Shown: positions 14,506-23,166 of the stretch, piece by piece | Position numbering within the stretch: position 1 is the first letter of the stretch | How the letters are laid out: each line of letters starts with the position of its first letter | Assembly: GCA_947302205.1 (NCBI GenBank) | Contig: CAMYVD010000001.1 | Location: 1 to 64,000 of the forward strand | Direction of reading: 5' to 3' | Source: an uncultured Bacteroidales bacterium | GTDB lineage: Bacteria; Bacteroidota; Bacteroidia; Bacteroidales; F082 | Length of the DNA stretch: 64,000 bases | The notes under the pieces: generated by a model | Databases searched by the model: none | What the model saw: only the letters and a program-made list of their open reading frames with translations | What the model was told of the DNA's origin: nothing | Program-made: the position numbers and the translations under genes

Positions 14506-16311
14506 ATGAAGACCACGAAAATAAAGTTATTGTCGCCGGCCAAGAACCTCGAGGTCGGTTTGGCTGCCATCAACCATGGCGCCGATGCCGTGTATATCGG
14601 TGGGCCAGCCTTTGGTGCCCGTGAAAAAGCGGGTAATAGCATCAAGGATATTGAGCAGCTTTGCCGTCATGCTGCCTTGTTTGACGCCAAGGTGTACGTG
14701 ACCCTGAACACCTTGCTTTACGAAAACGAAAAGGAAGAAGCCCGTCAGTTGGCTTGGGATTGCTGGAATGCCGGCGTGGATGCCTTGATTGTGCAGGACC
14801 TTTCGCTGTTGGAACTCGACCTACCGCCCATTCCGTTGCATGCCAGCACGCAATGCGACAACCTTACGGTGGAACGGGTGCAGGAACTGGAGCGTTTGGG
14901 CTTCGAGCAAGTGGTGTTGGGCCGAGAGTTGAGCATCGACCAGATCAGGGAAATCAGGCGACAGACCACCGTGCCGTTGGAGTTTTTCGTTCACGGCTCA
15001 TTGTGCGTCAGCCATAGCGGACAGTGCTATTTGAGCCAACATATCGGCAACCGCAGCGCCAATCGCGGAGCCTGTGCCCAGCCCTGTCGCCTGCCCTGGG
15101 ATTTGCTTGACGCCGAGGGCAAGGTGCTCGTCAAAGGTCGGCATTTGCTTTGCCTGAAAGACCTGAACAATAGTGCCAATCTCGAAGCATTGCTGGATGC
15201 GGGCATCACCTGTTTCAAGATCGAGGGACGGTTGAAGGATGCCGACTATGTGAAGAACATCACGGCGTTTTACCGTCAGCGGCTGGATGCCATTTTTAAG
15301 CGTCGGCCCGAATATGCCCAGGCGTCACAGGGGCACTGTACCTACACGTTTGAAGTCAACCCTGAGAAATCGTTCAACCGTGGCTTTACCGATTATTTCA
15401 TCCATGGCCGCCAGCCGAATATCGGTTCGCCGTTTACTCCGAAATCCATGGGCGAGTACATCGGCGAGGTGAAATGGTGCAATTCCGTGCAGATGGAGCT
15501 GTTGACGAATCAAACCTTGCATAACGGCGATGGATTGTGTTTTTTGAATTCCGAACACGAATTGGTAGGCATCCGGGCGGATGTCGTCAATGGCAACAAG
15601 GTTTCGTGCAACCGTCCCCATGGCGCCCAGCGTGGTTCAAGGATCTATCGCAACTACGACATTGAATGGCAACGCCAAGTGGAGGCCTCCACAGGCAATA
15701 GGAAAATTGATATTGAGTTGGTACTGGAAGATGTCCCAGAAGGTTACCGAATGATGGCGTTCCGTCATTGCGAGGAACATAGCGACGAAGCAATCCAGTT
15801 TGGGTCAAGTTGGATTGCTTCGGCCAAAGGCCTCGCAATGACGATAGCTACTCCAAAGATTACAGCGAACAACCCCGAAAAAGCCCTTGAGAACATTCGC
15901 AAAAAGGCCCTCCAGTGGGGCGAAACCATCTATAACCCAGTTAGTTTGGAAATCCGTTTCTCCCAGCCTTATCTCATTCCGGCTTCGGTGATCGGTGAGA
16001 TGAAACGGGGATTGCTTGCCCAAATAGAAGCGAGTGCGTCATTGCGAGGAGCTTTAGCGACGAAGCAATCCAACCAGACCCTAACAGAGCCGATTCGGGT
16101 TGGATTGCTTCGCTACGCTCGCAATGACGAGCCCGATGCCATCCCCACCCACTTGATGACTTGCCACCACTGCATCCGTTATGCCAACGGCCTTTGCCCA
16201 AAAGAAACGGGAAAGCCGGTGGGCCCACTATTCATTCGCAATGGCGAAAATACCTTCCGCTTGGAATTCGATTGCAAGAATTGTCTCATGTACGTTTGTG
16301 CCTTGGCTTAA
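14506..16311 (+). CDS. U32 family peptidase/hydroxylase-like protein with two in-frame palindromic inserts
   Basis: 601 residues from the ATG at 14506, just after the -7 box. The N-terminal TIM-barrel-like region has AKNLEVGLAAINHGADAVYIG, and the U32 signature is EFFVHGSLCVSHSGQCYLS near residues 158-176. The C-terminus has a cysteine cluster (CHHC, then NGLCP, then CKNC and a final C) able to bind iron-sulfur. U32 proteins include collagenase-like peptidases and the RNA/ubiquinone hydroxylation factors RlhA, UbiU/V and TrhP, so 'peptidase' may be a misnomer. Two palindromic repeats (27 and 31 codons) interrupt the C-terminal half without breaking the frame: RHCEEHSDEAIQ.. at residues 420-446, and SLRGALATKQSN..RYARND near 511-541. 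Three bases separate the stop from the ABC exporter gene. Confidence 0.88.
   Translation: MKTTKIKLLSPAKNLEVGLAAINHGADAVYIGGPAFGAREKAGNSIKDIEQLCRHAALFDAKVYVTLNTLLYENEKEEARQLAWDCWNAGVDALIVQDLSLLELDLPPIPLHASTQCDNLTVERVQELERLGFEQVVLGRELSIDQIREIRRQTTVPLEFFVHGSLCVSHSGQCYLSQHIGNRSANRGACAQPCRLPWDLLDAEGKVLVKGRHLLCLKDLNNSANLEALLDAGITCFKIEGRLKDADYVKNITAFYRQRLDAIFKRRPEYAQASQGHCTYTFEVNPEKSFNRGFTDYFIHGRQPNIGSPFTPKSMGEYIGEVKWCNSVQMELLTNQTLHNGDGLCFLNSEHELVGIRADVVNGNKVSCNRPHGAQRGSRIYRNYDIEWQRQVEASTGNRKIDIELVLEDVPEGYRMMAFRHCEEHSDEAIQFGSSWIASAKGLAMTIATPKITANNPEKALENIRKKALQWGETIYNPVSLEIRFSQPYLIPASVIGEMKRGLLAQIEASASLRGALATKQSNQTLTEPIRVGLLRYARNDEPDAIPTHLMTCHHCIRYANGLCPKETGKPVGPLFIRNGENTFRLEFDCKNCLMYVCALA
15763..15843. 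repeat. Palindromic element 1 inside the U32 gene (81 bp)
   Basis: Perfect 13-bp terminal arms (15763-15775 and 15831-15843, CGTCATTGCGAGG and its complement) and perfect 11-bp inner arms (15787-15797 and 15811-15821) can fold into a long hairpin. The length is 27 codons, so the frame is kept. It belongs to the dispersed repeat family whose translation begins RHCEE(R/H)SDEAIQ, familiar from intergenic regions of many bacteria. Confidence 0.88.
16037..16129. repeat. Palindromic element 2 inside the U32 gene (93 bp)
   Basis: Same family as element 1: 12-bp terminal arms (16037-16048, 16118-16129) and 15-bp inner arms (16061-16075, 16098-16112). The length is 31 codons. It is translated in a different frame of the element (SLRGALATKQSN... 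then LLRYARND), so it was inserted independently and is also tolerated. Confidence 0.88.
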
Positions 16312-16314
16312 ACT

Positions 16315-18102
16315 ATGAATATTTGGCAACTTTTCAAAAACCTCAAACCCTTCGTAAAGCCCTATAAATGGCTGGTTTTCATCACCCTGATACTCACGCT
16401 GGTCGGCTCCTTGATGGCCCAGGTCAACGCCATCGTGCTCGACTGGACGGTTGATCAGGTGAATGGTCTGGTTACGGCAGGGGAGCAGTGGGGTCAACGG
16501 GCAGCCCACATCGTAATTCTGATTTCTACGGTTCTGCTCGGTAAAGAAATCATCTCCGCGCTGATCACCTTCGCGCAGAACTATTATGGCGAGCGGATGC
16601 GCATCTTCGTCAGCCGCGACCTGGCGCAGAGCGTCATCGAGAGGGTCCTCACCTTCCGCATGGCCTACTTCAACACGGGCGACAATGCCACAGGCAAGCT
16701 TCAAGCCCGTATCGACCAAGGCGTGAGCAGCCTCTCACGCACGGTGCAGAACTTCTTCATCGACCTGTTGCCGCTGTTCACCAGCGCCCTGTTAGCCTTG
16801 ATTCTTATGTTCATCGCCAACGTATATGTGGGACTGGTTGCTTTGGCCATCGTGCCGGTTTATTTCTGGATCACCTACCGTCAAGCCAAACGCTTGAAAG
16901 GATGGCGCCGTGAAATGCGTTCCCATCTGGGAACCAAGAGCCAAGGCATCAAAAACATTATCGACAGCATCAATGTCATCAAGAGTTTCAATCGTGAACA
17001 GATTGAGGGACAAAAGCAGCTCGACATCCAGAACCAGGTCACTGAAAACCAAATGAAGACCCGTAAGGTGGCCTTCTATTACAACGGCATCAAGAGCTTT
17101 GTAAAACAAGTCGGCACGGTGCTGGTCATCATCCTGACGGCTTATCTGGTGCTGATTGGCTATCCCGGCATGACCATCGGTAAGATCATGTATCACGTGA
17201 TGCTGTTCAGCAACGTCATAGCCCCAATCACCCAATTGCAGCGCATCTTCGACGATGTCAACGATGCCTTGATCTACGCCGAGGGCTTCTTCAGCATCCT
17301 TGATTCTGAAACCGAAGTGGAGCCTTCGGGCAATTACAAGCCAGAGAAGATTCACGGTCGCTTTGAGTTGAAACACGTCGACTTCACCTATCCCAACGGC
17401 AACCAGGCTCTGTTTGACGTCAACATGACTATCGAGCCGAACCAGATCACCGCTTTGGTAGGGCTTTCGGGTGCGGGCAAGAGCACCATCGTCAACCTGC
17501 TCGACAAGTTCTATGAGCCCCAGACGGGTACCATTACCTTGGACGGCGTGGATTTACGTGAGTACGACACCAAGTTCTTGCGTGAGCATATCGGTTTGGT
17601 GCTGCAGAAGAACCATATTTTTGACGGCACCATTGAGGAAAACATCCTTTACGGCAAGCCCGGCGCCACCCATGAGGAAGTGGTGGAAGCCGCCAAGAAA
17701 TCGTACATCTACGACCAAATCATGCGGCTTCCCAAGCAATTTGAGAACAAGGCCTCCGACCTTTCGGGAGGCCAGCAGCAGCGTATCGCCATTGCCCGCA
17801 TGTTCCTCAAAAATCCGCCCATTATCTTCCTTGATGAGCCCACCGCCAGCCTCGATGCCATCGCCACTGAGCAGATCAAGAACAGTTTGGACGCCATCAA
17901 GAAAGACCGCACGGTCATCATCATCTCCCACAGCATCTCCCAAATCATTGATGCCGACCTCATTTACGCCCTCCAGACGGGCCGTGTGGAAGAGTCTGGC
18001 AATCCCGATGAAATCTATAAAAAAGGCGGTATCTACAAGGATATCATCGACGCCTCAGCCCGCAGTCTGAACATTGAGAAGATAGCAAGAACCATCAACT
18101 AA
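16315..18102 (+). CDS. ABC exporter, fused permease and ATPase (MsbA-like)
   Basis: A 595-residue half-transporter. Residues 1-325 form a six-helix type I exporter domain. The nucleotide-binding domain has Walker A GLSGAGKST (383-391), Q-loop VLQKNHIFDG, signature LSGGQQQR (from 483), Walker B IIFLDEPTAS (from 503) and H-loop IIISHS. It would act as a homodimer and flip lipids or export amphiphilic compounds; MsbA-type lipid A-core transport is possible but not provable. It starts three bases after the U32 stop, so the two are co-transcribed. Its stop overlaps the 3' end of the opposing small gene by four bases, so no terminator fits between them. Confidence 0.93.
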   Translation: MNIWQLFKNLKPFVKPYKWLVFITLILTLVGSLMAQVNAIVLDWTVDQVNGLVTAGEQWGQRAAHIVILISTVLLGKEIISALITFAQNYYGERMRIFVSRDLAQSVIERVLTFRMAYFNTGDNATGKLQARIDQGVSSLSRTVQNFFIDLLPLFTSALLALILMFIANVYVGLVALAIVPVYFWITYRQAKRLKGWRREMRSHLGTKSQGIKNIIDSINVIKSFNREQIEGQKQLDIQNQVTENQMKTRKVAFYYNGIKSFVKQVGTVLVIILTAYLVLIGYPGMTIGKIMYHVMLFSNVIAPITQLQRIFDDVNDALIYAEGFFSILDSETEVEPSGNYKPEKIHGRFELKHVDFTYPNGNQALFDVNMTIEPNQITALVGLSGAGKSTIVNLLDKFYEPQTGTITLDGVDLREYDTKFLREHIGLVLQKNHIFDGTIEENILYGKPGATHEEVVEAAKKSYIYDQIMRLPKQFENKASDLSGGQQQRIAIARMFLKNPPIIFLDEPTASLDAIATEQIKNSLDAIKKDRTVIIISHSISQIIDADLIYALQTGRVEESGNPDEIYKKGGIYKDIIDASARSLNIEKIARTIN

Positions 18103-18662
18103 AACGCCACTCCAACCCGGAATCCGGCGGTGAATGCCGTGAGGCTGTCGGCGCTCCAGCCGATGAAGCCGTGGTGGTAATTGCTGTAGTTACTGTTGCC
18201 TGAAGCGACACCTAGACCACCATAAATATCGAACACAAACCACTTCAACACCCAGTCATAACCCAACACACCCATCAAGGCCACGCGATCCACCTTGAGG
18301 CGTCCTCGGGTTTCATGGTTGTAACGGTAGGTCGAGTAGCAGAGTTCAGGCTTGATGTAGAACCCGCACAGCTGGTTGTTAGCATTGTGCTTGTTTGGAA
18401 AGATGAACTTATAGGCAGCCCTCCAGGCGGTGCCTTTCGGGTCGCTGTTCTTCAGCTTGTCGAAGCCCCAACCGATGACTCCAGCCGTCAACTCAATACT
18501 CTGGTATTCACCCACCCAGCGCTCATAGGTGATCTTCGAGGTGCCACTGGCCAACGAGAGCAACGCCACCTTGATCTCGTTTTTGCGCATCTTGGGTTGT
18601 TCCTCCTGCGCAAACGCCATCAAGGGCACCATCAAGCATAAGATCATTAATGTCTTCTTCAC
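18099..18662 (-). CDS. Small secreted protein, probable outer-membrane beta-barrel
   Basis: 187 residues from the GTG at 18662, where the signal peptide (KKTLMILCLMVPLMAFAQ) begins. An in-frame ATG at 18695 would only add residues encoded by a heptamer repeat and is unlikely. The mature part is rich in alternating aromatic/hydrophobic strands (KITYERWVG, IELTAGVIGWGF, FYIKPELCYSTY, FDIYGGLGVASG) and ends in FRVGVAF, a terminal aromatic residue as expected for a barrel recognised by BamA. It is short for an eight-stranded barrel but adequate. Function is unknown. It lies downstream of, and in the same direction as, the carboxylase gene, 37 bp after that stop. Confidence 0.65.
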   Translation of the reverse strand: MKKTLMILCLMVPLMAFAQEEQPKMRKNEIKVALLSLASGTSKITYERWVGEYQSIELTAGVIGWGFDKLKNSDPKGTAWRAAYKFIFPNKHNANNQLCGFYIKPELCYSTYRYNHETRGRLKVDRVALMGVLGYDWVLKWFVFDIYGGLGVASGNSNYSNYHHGFIGWSADSLTAFTAGFRVGVAF

Positions 18663-18666
18663 CTTC

Positions 18667-18697
18667 ACTTCTAACTCCCAACTTCTAACTTCCAACT
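18667..18697. repeat. Degenerate heptamer repeat, four units
   Basis: Units ACTTCTA / ACTCCCA / ACTTCTA / ACTTCCA lie between the carboxylase stop and the start of the small secreted protein. The 7-bp period matches arrays at 21545, 23077 and 25805. Confidence 0.75.
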
Positions 18698-18699
18698 GG

Positions 18700-20307
18700 T
18701 TACATTCTGAACACCCCGAACTGCTGTTGCGGGAACGGCTGGTTCAGCGAGGCGGCGATACCCAAGGCCAAAATCTTGCGGGTGTCCATCGGGTCGATGA
18801 TGCCGTCATCCCAAAGGCGTGCCGTACTGTAGAAGGCCGAGCCTTCGTAGTCGTATTTGGCCAAAATCTCTTTCTTGAGCTGGGCGATTTCGTCTTTTGG
18901 CACCTCCAAGCCTTTGTATTTGTACTGGTCTTCCTTTACTGTGGCGAGGACGCTGGCCGCCTGTTCGCCGCCCATGACGGAGATCTTGGCGTTGGGCCAC
19001 ATAAAGAGCAAACGAGGACTGTAAGCGCGACCGGCCATGCCGTAGTTGCCCGCGCCGAACGAGCCACCGAAAATGACCGTGAATTTAGGCACATTGGCGT
19101 TCGACACCGCGTGCACCATCTTGGCGCCGTCCTTGGCGATGCCCCCCTGCTCGTATTGCTTGCCTACCATAAAGCCCGTAATGTTCTGCAAAAACACCAA
19201 CGGAATGTTTCTTTGGCAGCACAACTCGATGAAGTGGGTGGCTTTCAAGGCGGATTCGGAGAACAACACGCCGTAGTTGGCGATGATGCCTACAGGGAAG
19301 CCCATCAGGTGGGCGAAACCGCAGACGATCGTAGTAGCGTATCTCGACTTGAACTCCTGGAAACGGCTGCCGTCCACGATGCGGGCGATGATCTCGCGAG
19401 GATCAACCAGCTTGTGGAAATCGATGGGAGCAAGGCCGTAAAGGTCGTGCGGGTCGTATAAAGGGGCCTCAACGGGCAGCATGTCCAACTTTTGGCGGTG
19501 CGACTTCTCCAAGGTCTTGAAGATGTTGCGGCAAATCTGCAAGGCGTGTTGGTCGTTCTCAGCTAGATGGTCGGCCACGCCGGAAACGCTCGTGTGCATC
19601 TCGCCACCGCCTAATTCCTCTGCCGTGACGATCTCACCCGTGGCGGCTTTCACCAACGGGGGACCACCGAGGTAGATGGTGCCTTGGTTGCGCACGATGA
19701 TGGTCTCGTCGCTCATGGCGGGGACGTAGGCGCCGCCAGCGGTACACATGCCCATCACAATGGCGATTTGGGGGATGCCCATAGCTGACATGCGAGCCTG
19801 ATTGTAGAAGAAACGTCCAAAGTGATCGCGGTCAGGGAAGACGGTGTCCTGCTCAGGCAGGAACGCACCGCCGCTGTCCACCATATAGACGCACGGCAAA
19901 TGGTTTTCCATGGCAATCTCCTGGGCACGGAGGTGCTTCTTCACCGTGTATTGCATATAGGTGCCGCCTTTCACGGTGGCGTCGTTGGCCACGATGACGG
20001 CTTCACGGCCTTGGATGACCCCGATGCCGGTGATGATGCCCGCCGAGGGGAAGTCGTTGTTGTAAGTGCCGTAGGCCGCCATGGGCGAGAGTTCCAGGAA
20101 CGGGGTGTTCGGGTCGATGAGCAGGTCGATGCGCTCCCGGGCGAGGAGCTTGTTGCGCTTCTTGTGCTTGGCCACGGCACTCTCGCCGCCGCCTTGCATG
20201 GAAGCCGCCATCGCCTCCCGATACTGCGCCATCAGGTCAAGGAAGTTTTTCTCGTTCTGCTTGAACTCCGCCGATTCGGTCTTGATATTTGATTTTAGGA
20301 CTTGCAT
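18700..20307 (-). CDS. Acyl-CoA carboxylase beta (carboxyltransferase) subunit, methylcrotonyl-CoA type
   Basis: A 535-residue carboxyltransferase with the two crotonase-like halves of biotin-dependent acyl-CoA carboxylases. Motifs include [62 protein letters not shown] and [17 protein letters not shown], followed by [15 protein letters not shown]. The [16 protein letters not shown] pattern and length fit the methylcrotonyl-CoA carboxylase beta (leucine degradation) branch better than propionyl-CoA carboxylase. It transfers CO2 from carboxybiotin to the acyl-CoA in the cytoplasm. The biotin carboxylase/carrier subunit that should work with it is not in this window. Its TATTTTTG box (20331-20338, minus strand) is back to back with the ftsX promoter. 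Confidence 0.88.
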   Translation of the reverse strand: MQVLKSNIKTESAEFKQNEKNFLDLMAQYREAMAASMQGGGESAVAKHKKRNKLLARERIDLLIDPNTPFLELSPMAAYGTYNNDFPSAGIITGIGVIQGREAVIVANDATVKGGTYMQYTVKKHLRAQEIAMENHLPCVYMVDSGGAFLPEQDTVFPDRDHFGRFFYNQARMSAMGIPQIAIVMGMCTAGGAYVPAMSDETIIVRNQGTIYLGGPPLVKAATGEIVTAEELGGGEMHTSVSGVADHLAENDQHALQICRNIFKTLEKSHRQKLDMLPVEAPLYDPHDLYGLAPIDFHKLVDPREIIARIVDGSRFQEFKSRYATTIVCGFAHLMGFPVGIIANYGVLFSESALKATHFIELCCQRNIPLVFLQNITGFMVGKQYEQGGIAKDGAKMVHAVSNANVPKFTVIFGGSFGAGNYGMAGRAYSPRLLFMWPNAKISVMGGEQAASVLATVKEDQYKYKGLEVPKDEIAQLKKEILAKYDYEGSAFYSTARLWDDGIIDPMDTRKILALGIAASLNQPFPQQQFGVFRM

Positions 20308-20330
20308 TGCATAATGTTTCTAACAAAGCA

Positions 20331-20359
20331 CAAAAATAATAAAAAAACCCGTATCTTTG
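20331..20359. promoter_or_regulatory. Divergent promoters for the carboxylase gene and ftsX
   Basis: The minus-strand -7 box TATTTTTG is at 20331-20338, 23 bp from the carboxylase ATG. The plus-strand box TATCTTTG is at 20352-20359, 17 bp before the ftsX ATG at 20377. Both fit TAnnTTTG. Confidence 0.55.
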
Positions 20360-20376
20360 CATTTTTATTTGTGAAG

Positions 20377-21255
20377 ATGTCTGAAAGAAACTCAAGCAAT
20401 CGTCGGGTGGCTGGATCGTATGCCATGTCGTTGGTGAGCATCACGCTGGTGCTCTTCCTGCTCGGCGTGTTCGCCATCTTCATGATGCACGCCCGCAAGC
20501 TCTCCAACCACATCAAGGAGAATCTCGGTTTCGAGATTGTGATGAACAGTGACGTGAAAGAGGCCAACATCCTGCGTCTGCAGAAAGAACTCGACGCCAT
20601 GCCCGCCGTGAAGTCGACGGAGTACATTACCAAAGAAGAAGCCATCAGCCGCCTCAGTGAAGATCTGGGCGAGGATTTCCTTGAATGGTTAGGCAACGAG
20701 ACCAACCCCCTGCTGCCGTCTATCGACGTGCGCTTCAATGCGGCCTACGCCAATACCGACAGCATTGCTGTCATTGAGTCGCAACTGTTGGAAAACACCG
20801 ACGTCAAGGAAGTGTATTACCAAAAATCCTTGATTGACCTCATCAACAACAACATTCGAAAGATTGCGACCCTACTCATGGCGGTGAGCTTGGTGTTGCT
20901 GTTTATCGCGATTGCGTTGATCCGCAACACGATACGCCTTTCCATCTACGCCAAGCGTTTCTTGGTGCGAAGCATGCAGTTGGTGGGTGCCACCGAGAGC
21001 TTCATCCGCCGCCCCTTCCTGAAGTCGGGCGTGACGCAAGGCTTTTTCGGAGGCTTGTTGGCTGACTTGTTGCTGGTGGGCATCCTGTATTGGGCCTCGA
21101 AACGCATACCCGACCTGGCGCTGATCCAAGATGTAACGGTGATTGTCGCCATCTTGGTGGGCGTGGTGGTATTAGGCGTAATTTTGGCTTGGATTTCCAC
21201 CCGTGTGGCACTCGACAAGTTCCTGAAAGCCGATTTGGACAAGTTGTATAACTGA
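20377..21255 (+). CDS. ftsX: Cell-division protein FtsX
   Basis: 292 residues from the ATG at 20377, after the -7 box; earlier in-frame codons lie within the promoter. Topology is classic FtsX: one N-terminal helix (VSITLVLFLLGVFAIF), a ~120-residue extracytoplasmic domain (VDV-like FEIVMNSDVKEANI, YITKEEAISRLSEDLGEDFLEWLG), then three C-terminal helices. RSMQLVGATESFIRRPFLKSG is the conserved coupling loop. FtsX pairs with the ATPase FtsE and controls septal peptidoglycan hydrolases from the inner membrane; ftsE is not adjacent, as is usual in Bacteroidota. It heads a same-strand run with DUF3098, uppP and truB, an arrangement seen in many members of the phylum. Confidence 0.93.
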   Translation: MSERNSSNRRVAGSYAMSLVSITLVLFLLGVFAIFMMHARKLSNHIKENLGFEIVMNSDVKEANILRLQKELDAMPAVKSTEYITKEEAISRLSEDLGEDFLEWLGNETNPLLPSIDVRFNAAYANTDSIAVIESQLLENTDVKEVYYQKSLIDLINNNIRKIATLLMAVSLVLLFIAIALIRNTIRLSIYAKRFLVRSMQLVGATESFIRRPFLKSGVTQGFFGGLLADLLLVGILYWASKRIPDLALIQDVTVIVAILVGVVVLGVILAWISTRVALDKFLKADLDKLYN

Positions 21256-21279
21256 AAAATTTAAACTGATCACTAAAAT

Positions 21280-21543
21280 ATGGCAAAACAAAAAAACAAC
21301 GTGGTGGTAGAAGAAACCGATAACGGGAAAAAGCTGCCTTTTGCGAAGATGAATTACATCCTGGTGCTGGTGGGCATCTTTCTCATCGCCTTGGGAATGA
21401 TTCTGATGATTGGCGGCGGCTCCACCGACCCCGACGTGTTTAACGATAAAATGTTTAATTTTCAAAGGATTACCCTTTCTCCAATCCTGATTCTCGCTGG
21501 TTTTGTGGTGGAGATAGTGGCCATCTTCTACAAGAAAAAATAA
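21280..21543 (+). CDS. DUF3098 family two-helix membrane protein
   Basis: An 87-residue protein: a polar N-terminus, a first helix (YILVLVGIFLIALGMILMIGG), a loop with the family-typical DPDVFN..MFNFQRITLSPILI, and a second helix ending in KKK. This pattern is the Bacteroidota DUF3098 family, usually found beside ftsX as it is here (24 bp downstream). Its role is unknown. The conserved neighbourhood suggests a link with division or envelope synthesis. The heptamer repeat at 21545 begins immediately after its stop. Confidence 0.88.
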   Translation: MAKQKNNVVVEETDNGKKLPFAKMNYILVLVGIFLIALGMILMIGGGSTDPDVFNDKMFNFQRITLSPILILAGFVVEIVAIFYKKK

Positions 21544-21544
21544 G

Positions 21545-21572
21545 TTTCAATTTTCAATTATCAACTTTCAAT
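21545..21572. repeat. Degenerate heptamer repeat upstream of uppP, four units
   Basis: Units TTTCAAT / TTTCAAT / TATCAAC / TTTCAAT fill the entire gap between the DUF3098 stop and the uppP start, placing a repeat array in the ribosome-entry region of uppP. Confidence 0.75.
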
Positions 21573-21576
21573 TTCT

Positions 21577-22377
21577 ATGAGTTGGATTCAAGCTTTGTTG
21601 CTCGGCCTGCTTCAAGGCCTCACGGAATATCTTCCTGTCAGTAGTAGCGGTCATTTGGCCATCGGCCAAGCCCTTTTCGGACTTGACGACGGTTCGTCGA
21701 ACCTCGCCTTTACTGTGTTGCTCCATGTGGCCACCGTGCTCAGTACCGTGGTGATTCTGTGGAGTGAAATCGTTTGGCTCTTCAAGGACCTCTTCAAATT
21801 CCAGTGGAACGAAGGCACCAAATACGTCGTCAACATCCTGATCTCCATGATTCCTGTGGCTATCGTGGGCTTTCTCTTCAAGGACAAGGTTGAGGCAGTG
21901 TTCGGCTCTGGCTTGCTCATCGTGGGCATCATGCTGCTCGTGACCGCCTCATTGCTGACCTTCTCCTATTTCGCCAAACCGCGTCAAAAAGAAGAGATCT
22001 CGCCTTTGCACGCCTTTATCATCGGTATCGCTCAGGCCTGCGCTGTCATGCCGGGTTTGTCGCGCTCAGGCTCCACCATCGCTACGGGTTTGCTGCTCGG
22101 CAACAAAAAGGAAAAGTTGGCCCAGTTCTCTTTCCTGATGGTCATCCCGCCCATCTTGGGAGAGGCTTTGCTTGATGTCAAGGACATGTTTGAGGTCGGC
22201 GTCAGCGAGGCTCTGGGTGGCATTTCGCCTGTGGCGGCCCTAGTCGGTTTCCTCGCCGCCTTCATCTCGGGTTGCTTCGCCTGCAAGTGGATGATCAACA
22301 TCGTGAAGAAGGGCAAGTTGATCTGGTTTGCCGTTTACTGTTTCATCGTCGGTGGCCTCGCCATCATTTTCGCCTGA
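21577..22377 (+). CDS. uppP: Undecaprenyl-diphosphatase
   Basis: A 266-residue multi-pass membrane enzyme that dephosphorylates undecaprenyl diphosphate to recycle the lipid carrier for peptidoglycan and surface glycans. Both signature motifs are intact: [16 protein letters not shown] near the N-terminus and [17 protein letters not shown] in the middle. Length and about eight helices are standard for BacA/UppP. The start follows a heptamer repeat with no Shine-Dalgarno-like sequence, normal for this phylum. The stop overlaps the truB start (TGATG), so the two are translationally coupled. Confidence 0.96.
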   Translation: MSWIQALLLGLLQGLTEYLPVSSSGHLAIGQALFGLDDGSSNLAFTVLLHVATVLSTVVILWSEIVWLFKDLFKFQWNEGTKYVVNILISMIPVAIVGFLFKDKVEAVFGSGLLIVGIMLLVTASLLTFSYFAKPRQKEEISPLHAFIIGIAQACAVMPGLSRSGSTIATGLLLGNKKEKLAQFSFLMVIPPILGEALLDVKDMFEVGVSEALGGISPVAALVGFLAAFISGCFACKWMINIVKKGKLIWFAVYCFIVGGLAIIFA

Positions 22378-23096
22378 TGTTTCCTGTTGAAGAAGGTTCG
22401 GTTTTTTTGATCGACAAGCCCTTGGACTGGACTTCGTTCGACACGGTGAACTTTATCCGTGCCCTGTTCAAGCGCTTTTACGGCATCCGCAAGCTCAAGG
22501 TGGGCCATGCGGGCACGCTCGATCCCTTGGCTACCGGTCTGCTCATCATCTGCACCGGCCCGATGACCAAGCAAATCGAAGCCTATCAAGCGCAAATCAA
22601 GACATATACGGGTACCATGCTTTTAGGGCAGACCACCCCGACGTTTGATCTTGAAAGTGAGCCTGACCAATTCTTCCCAACCGAAGGTATCACCGAGGCC
22701 CAGATTGATGCGGCGCGACAGAAGTTCATCGGTGACATCAAGCAACATCCACCCAAATATTCCGCCATCAAAATCAAGGGGAAACGCGCGTTCGACTATG
22801 CCCGTTCCGACGAGGAGATTGAGCTCAAGGCCCGTGATATCCATATCGAGGATTTCAAGGTCAGCACGGAGCGTTTTCCGGAGTTGGACTTCGAGGTGGT
22901 GTGCAGCAAAGGCACCTATATCCGTAGTCTCGCCCACGATTTCGGCCGTGAATTGGGCAACGGCGCCTGCCTGAAATCTTTGCGCCGCACCCGTATCGGC
23001 GACTTCAAGGTGGAGGACGCCTGGCAACTCGAAGACCTTAAAAATGAGATCATTGCGACGGGTGAAGAATATAAAAAGTTGAGAGTTGAGAGTTGA
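22377..23096 (+). CDS. truB: tRNA pseudouridine(55) synthase
   Basis: 239 residues from the ATG at 22377, overlapping the uppP stop by one base. TruB isomerises U55 in the T-loop of tRNAs. The catalytic motif GHAGTLDPLATG contains Asp49, and downstream KQHPPKYSAIKIKGKRAFDYAR and CSKGTYIRSLAHDFG are characteristic. It is shorter than Escherichia coli TruB (314), lacking the C-terminal PUA-like part, as is common in Bacteroidota. The last codons (..KKLRVES) run into a heptamer repeat that also supplies the stop, so the C-terminus may have been changed by that repeat. Confidence 0.95.
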   Translation: MFPVEEGSVFLIDKPLDWTSFDTVNFIRALFKRFYGIRKLKVGHAGTLDPLATGLLIICTGPMTKQIEAYQAQIKTYTGTMLLGQTTPTFDLESEPDQFFPTEGITEAQIDAARQKFIGDIKQHPPKYSAIKIKGKRAFDYARSDEEIELKARDIHIEDFKVSTERFPELDFEVVCSKGTYIRSLAHDFGRELGNGACLKSLRRTRIGDFKVEDAWQLEDLKNEIIATGEEYKKLRVES

Positions 23097-23104
23097 TAGT
23101 TTAG
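23077..23104. repeat. Degenerate heptamer repeat at the truB 3' end
   Basis: Units AGTTGAG / AGTTGAG / AGTTGAT / AGTTTAG. The array encodes the last truB residues and contains its stop codon. Confidence 0.7.
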
Positions 23105-23112
23105 AATTGCTC

Positions 23113-23143
23113 TTGACAAAACTTTCGTTTTGAATTATCTTTG
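23113..23143 (+). promoter_or_regulatory. queA promoter
   Basis: TTGACA at 23113-23118 and the -7 box TATCTTTG at 23136-23143 are 17 bp apart. The ATG follows 23 bp after the box. Confidence 0.6.
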
Positions 23144-23166
23144 CGCCCGAAAAAATTACGATACAA

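Noticed and set aside
14466-14645. Longer N-terminus for the AlgJ-like protein
   Set aside because: It would span the divergent promoter and code inside the U32 gene; the signal-anchor begins at 14465.
20302-20376. Upstream start for ftsX
   Set aside because: The extra codons contain the -7 box and A-rich leader; FtsX homology starts at MSERNSS (20377).
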